Origin: Pseudomonas maioricensis
Lineage (GTDB): Bacteria; Pseudomonadota; Gammaproteobacteria; Pseudomonadales; Pseudomonadaceae
Direction of reading: 5' to 3'
Length of the DNA stretch: 64,000 nt
NCBI RefSeq assembly: GCF_022790535.1
Contig: NZ_LOHG01000002.1
Coordinates: forward strand, 1-64,000
Under the pieces are notes generated by a model, which made no database searches, was not told the origin of the DNA, and saw nothing but the letters and a program-made list of their open reading frames with translations. This document shows, piece after piece, positions 62,316-64,000 of this stretch (its first letter is position 1; every line of letters starts with the position of its first letter). Position numbers and translations under genes: made by a program.

Positions 62316-62870
62316 CTACGGATTTTCAACCAGCCCTTTTGCGTGCATCAGCCAGGCCACAACAATACCGGCAAGTGCACCCGCAATGTGTGATTCAAAC
62401 GAGACGCCCGGCACGGGAATGAAGCCCAGGACCAATCCGCTGTAGCCCACCAGCGTGAACAAGGCGACGGCAAAGCTGATCAGGCTGCGCTGAAACCACG
62501 CGCGCGCCAGCAAATAAGCCCACAAGCCAAAGATCAGTCCGCTGGCACCCACATGAATCGTCGGCCTGCCCACGATCCAGACCAACAGACCGCCCAGTAG
62601 CGTTACCAGCAACAGCACGCGGACATAACGCTGCAGGCCTTCAGTCGCCACCAGCCAGCTCAGCACGATAAAGGGCAGTAGATTACTCAGGAGATGCCGA
62701 ACAGAGCCGTGCAAAAACGGGGAAAAAATAATCCCTTGCAGCCCCTCCCAGGTTCGGGGGACCAGACCATGGCTCAGCAGGCTGTTTGCGGTCAGCGAGT
62801 TAATCACCTGAACTGCAATCATCACAGCGGCCAGGCCAAGAATAACGCGTAGCCCGTTTCCGACATTCAT
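62316..62870 (-). CDS. Rhomboid family intramembrane serine protease
   Basis: 184 residues from ATG 62870 (MNVGNGLRVILG); a TTG at 62894 would add eight residues. Neither has a strong ribosome site. About six helices are seen. The catalytic Ser is in VGASGLIFGLWAYL and the His in FESHIAGALAG, so the Ser-His dyad is intact. It lies inside the yjf-type gene run, between pspA and the DUF2491 gene, where E. coli has no such gene as I recall. Confidence 0.87.
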   Translation of the reverse strand: MNVGNGLRVILGLAAVMIAVQVINSLTANSLLSHGLVPRTWEGLQGIIFSPFLHGSVRHLLSNLLPFIVLSWLVATEGLQRYVRVLLLVTLLGGLLVWIVGRPTIHVGASGLIFGLWAYLLARAWFQRSLISFAVALFTLVGYSGLVLGFIPVPGVSFESHIAGALAGIVVAWLMHAKGLVENP

Positions 62871-62906
62871 GTAGGTACCGTTAGAACCAGACAAATGCAG
62901 CCAGAC

Positions 62907-62943
62907 AAAAAAGGGGCAAACGGATCTCCGCCTGCCCCTTTTT
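62907..62943. terminator. Intrinsic terminator between pspA and the rhomboid gene
   Basis: AAAAAAGGGGC and GCCCCTTTTT form a strong stem (with inner CGGA/TCCG) that works on the minus strand 9 bases after the pspA stop. It splits or attenuates the locus. Confidence 0.85.
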
Positions 62944-62951
62944 ATACGATG

Positions 62952-63659
62952 TTACTGACCTGCGTTACCGCCTTGGCTCTGCGCTTTCAAGCGAGCCAGA
63001 ACGTCAGCAGCACCACCGGTTTTCGCACCAATACCGGCGTCTTGCAGACGACGTTCGAGATCACCACCGTTGGCAGCATCCGCGAGTTCTTCTGCGGCTT
63101 CCAGCTTGGCATCCTGCTCGTCCTGACGCTGCTTGATGCGCGCCAGCGAACCCACTGCAGTTTCCAGACGCCCATTGGCACCGCCCGTGGCCGCTGCGGC
63201 ATTGATTTGCGCTTTCTGCACGCTGTCACGCGCCTTGGCCATATCGGCTTGCTGACGCAGACCTTTGATCTGGCTTTCAGCCTTGGTGACCTGAGCCGTC
63301 AACTTGGTGACCTGAATGCCGAACTGATCAGCAGCGGCTTTTTCCTGATCGCGCAGTGCGGTCAGCTCAGAAACCTTTTCCGCACACTCCAGAGCCAGAC
63401 CTTCTTCGCCCTTATTCATGGCGGCGATGGCTTTCTGTTCCCAGTTAGCGATGTTCTTGTCGTGCTCATCCACACGCTGTACGGACAGCTTGTGCTTGGC
63501 CTTGATCTGGATCAGTTGGTTGCGGGCAGCGAGCATCGAAGCATCGGCGTCGCGGATTTCCTGATCCAGAATGCGGAGTGCTTGAGCGTCGACGATTGCC
63601 TCACCGACCTCGGAGGCGCCGCCACGCATAGCGGTAACCATTTTCTTCCAAAGGCTCAT
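62952..63659 (-). CDS. PspA/IM30 family protein (YjfJ-like)
   Basis: 235-residue, almost entirely coiled-coil ESCRT-III-like protein that binds membranes under envelope stress. The N-terminus (MSLWKKMVTAMRGGASEVG) is an amphipathic helix, and heptad-rich helices run to about 205 (QEIRDADASMLAARNQL onward). The C-terminal 30 residues (GKTGGAADVLARLKAQ, roughly) are Gly/Ala-rich. It is preceded by the DUF2170 gene by 15 bases. Confidence 0.9.
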   Translation of the reverse strand: MSLWKKMVTAMRGGASEVGEAIVDAQALRILDQEIRDADASMLAARNQLIQIKAKHKLSVQRVDEHDKNIANWEQKAIAAMNKGEEGLALECAEKVSELTALRDQEKAAADQFGIQVTKLTAQVTKAESQIKGLRQQADMAKARDSVQKAQINAAAATGGANGRLETAVGSLARIKQRQDEQDAKLEAAEELADAANGGDLERRLQDAGIGAKTGGAADVLARLKAQSQGGNAGQ

Positions 63660-63674
63660 TTATTTGTCTCCCGA

Positions 63675-64000
63675 TTACTGTGAGTCAACTGTTAAAAAAT
63701 CTTCGTAGGCATCGGCGGCGCGGATCACGTTATCTGCCAGGGTAAATACTTCCTGGACAATAACGGTCAGTGAAGAAGCCGCGCTCAATGCGCCAAACAT
63801 GCTGTAAACGGTCTCGCCGTTCGGCATGGTTTCGATACCGATAGACGACAACGGGAAGATGTCCCGACTGCGCAATACGGTGTCGTTGAATGCAGCGACG
63901 TCTTTTACCTGGGAGGCGTAAACCAGTACGCAATCCACAAGAATCTGGTCGCCGGCGATTGCAATGATGATCGGCAGCCCGCCGAAGTTGTTCATCGTCA
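63675..64000 (-). CDS. DUF2170 family protein (YjfI-like), partial
   Basis: The frame runs off the right edge; the visible 106 residues match the main part of a roughly 130-residue family (LPIIIAIAGDQILVDCVL, FNDTVLRSRDIFPLSSIGI, FGALSAASSL). The ATG at 63995 is probably internal, and the frame stays open to the last base. It is first of the PspA-centred run in E. coli order. Function unknown. Confidence 0.82.
   Translation of the reverse strand, partial: TMNNFGGLPIIIAIAGDQILVDCVLVYASQVKDVAAFNDTVLRSRDIFPLSSIGIETMPNGETVYSMFGALSAASSLTVIVQEVFTLADNVIRAADAYEDFLTVDSQ

Overview
This is a stretch of core chromosome from a gammaproteobacterium of the genus Pseudomonas. The evidence is the gene order: tyrZ-type tyrS, an M23 peptidase, anmK, erpA, argC, hemJ, coq7, speD, vfr, trpC, trpD, trpG, estA, trpE, gph and rpe, then lptD, surA, pdxA, ksgA, apaG and apaH, then prkA, yeaH and spoVR, then tsaD, rpsU, dnaG and rpoD. 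Further evidence is the abundance of short REP-type inverted repeats between genes, including the GAGCAAGCTC and GGAGCGAGGCTTGCC families. The trpE-estA-trpG order resembles that of P. putida and P. fluorescens relatives as I remember them. The species cannot be fixed from the sequence alone. No prophage, insertion sequence, CRISPR array or rRNA gene is present.

Layout. Positions 1-10.6 kb hold housekeeping enzymes: Tyr-tRNA synthetase, a cell-wall peptidase and AnmK (wall recycling), ErpA (Fe-S delivery), ArgC, HemJ, Coq7, SpeD and an OsmC protein. Positions 10.8-20.4 kb hold vfr, a lipoate-ligase-like gene and the two split trp units (trpGDC and rpe-gph-trpE), with the autotransporter esterase estA between them. 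Positions 20.6-29.3 kb read leftward: a two-component system with a periplasmic-binding sensor, a polyamine-type ABC transporter, and an iron-containing alcohol dehydrogenase flanked by REPs. Positions 29.4-40.4 kb hold DjlA, the MurU/AmgK wall-recycling pair and the lptD-surA-pdxA-ksgA-apaG-apaH operon. Positions 40.5-48.4 kb hold glpE, the prkA-yeaH-spoVR stress operon, cca, folK and folB. Positions 48.4-58.3 kb hold plsY, tsaD, the rpsU-dnaG-rpoD macromolecular-synthesis cluster, a large PAS/GGDEF/EAL protein (RmcA-like by position) and a CAU-anticodon tRNA that looks like tRNA-Ile2. Positions 58.4-59.0 kb hold the remains of a HigBA-type toxin-antitoxin pair. Positions 59.2-64.0 kb hold a PspA-centred envelope locus (YjfI, YjfJ/PspA, rhomboid, YjfK, YjfL, YgiB, YgiC) that runs off the right edge.

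Three observations stand out. (1) The last codons of gph, just upstream of trpE, encode a Trp-containing tail (ARWRWRA-stop). A matching short reading frame lies upstream of trpG, with 27 identical bases. Both look like Trp-sensing leader peptides, and the trpE one is embedded in the gph coding sequence. (2) The right end carries the uncharacterised PspA/ATP-grasp/DUF350/DUF1190/DUF2491 system with a rhomboid protease inserted in it. (3) The c-di-GMP protein beside rpoD keeps an intact I-site, GGDEF and EAL, but has only a very short periplasmic region.
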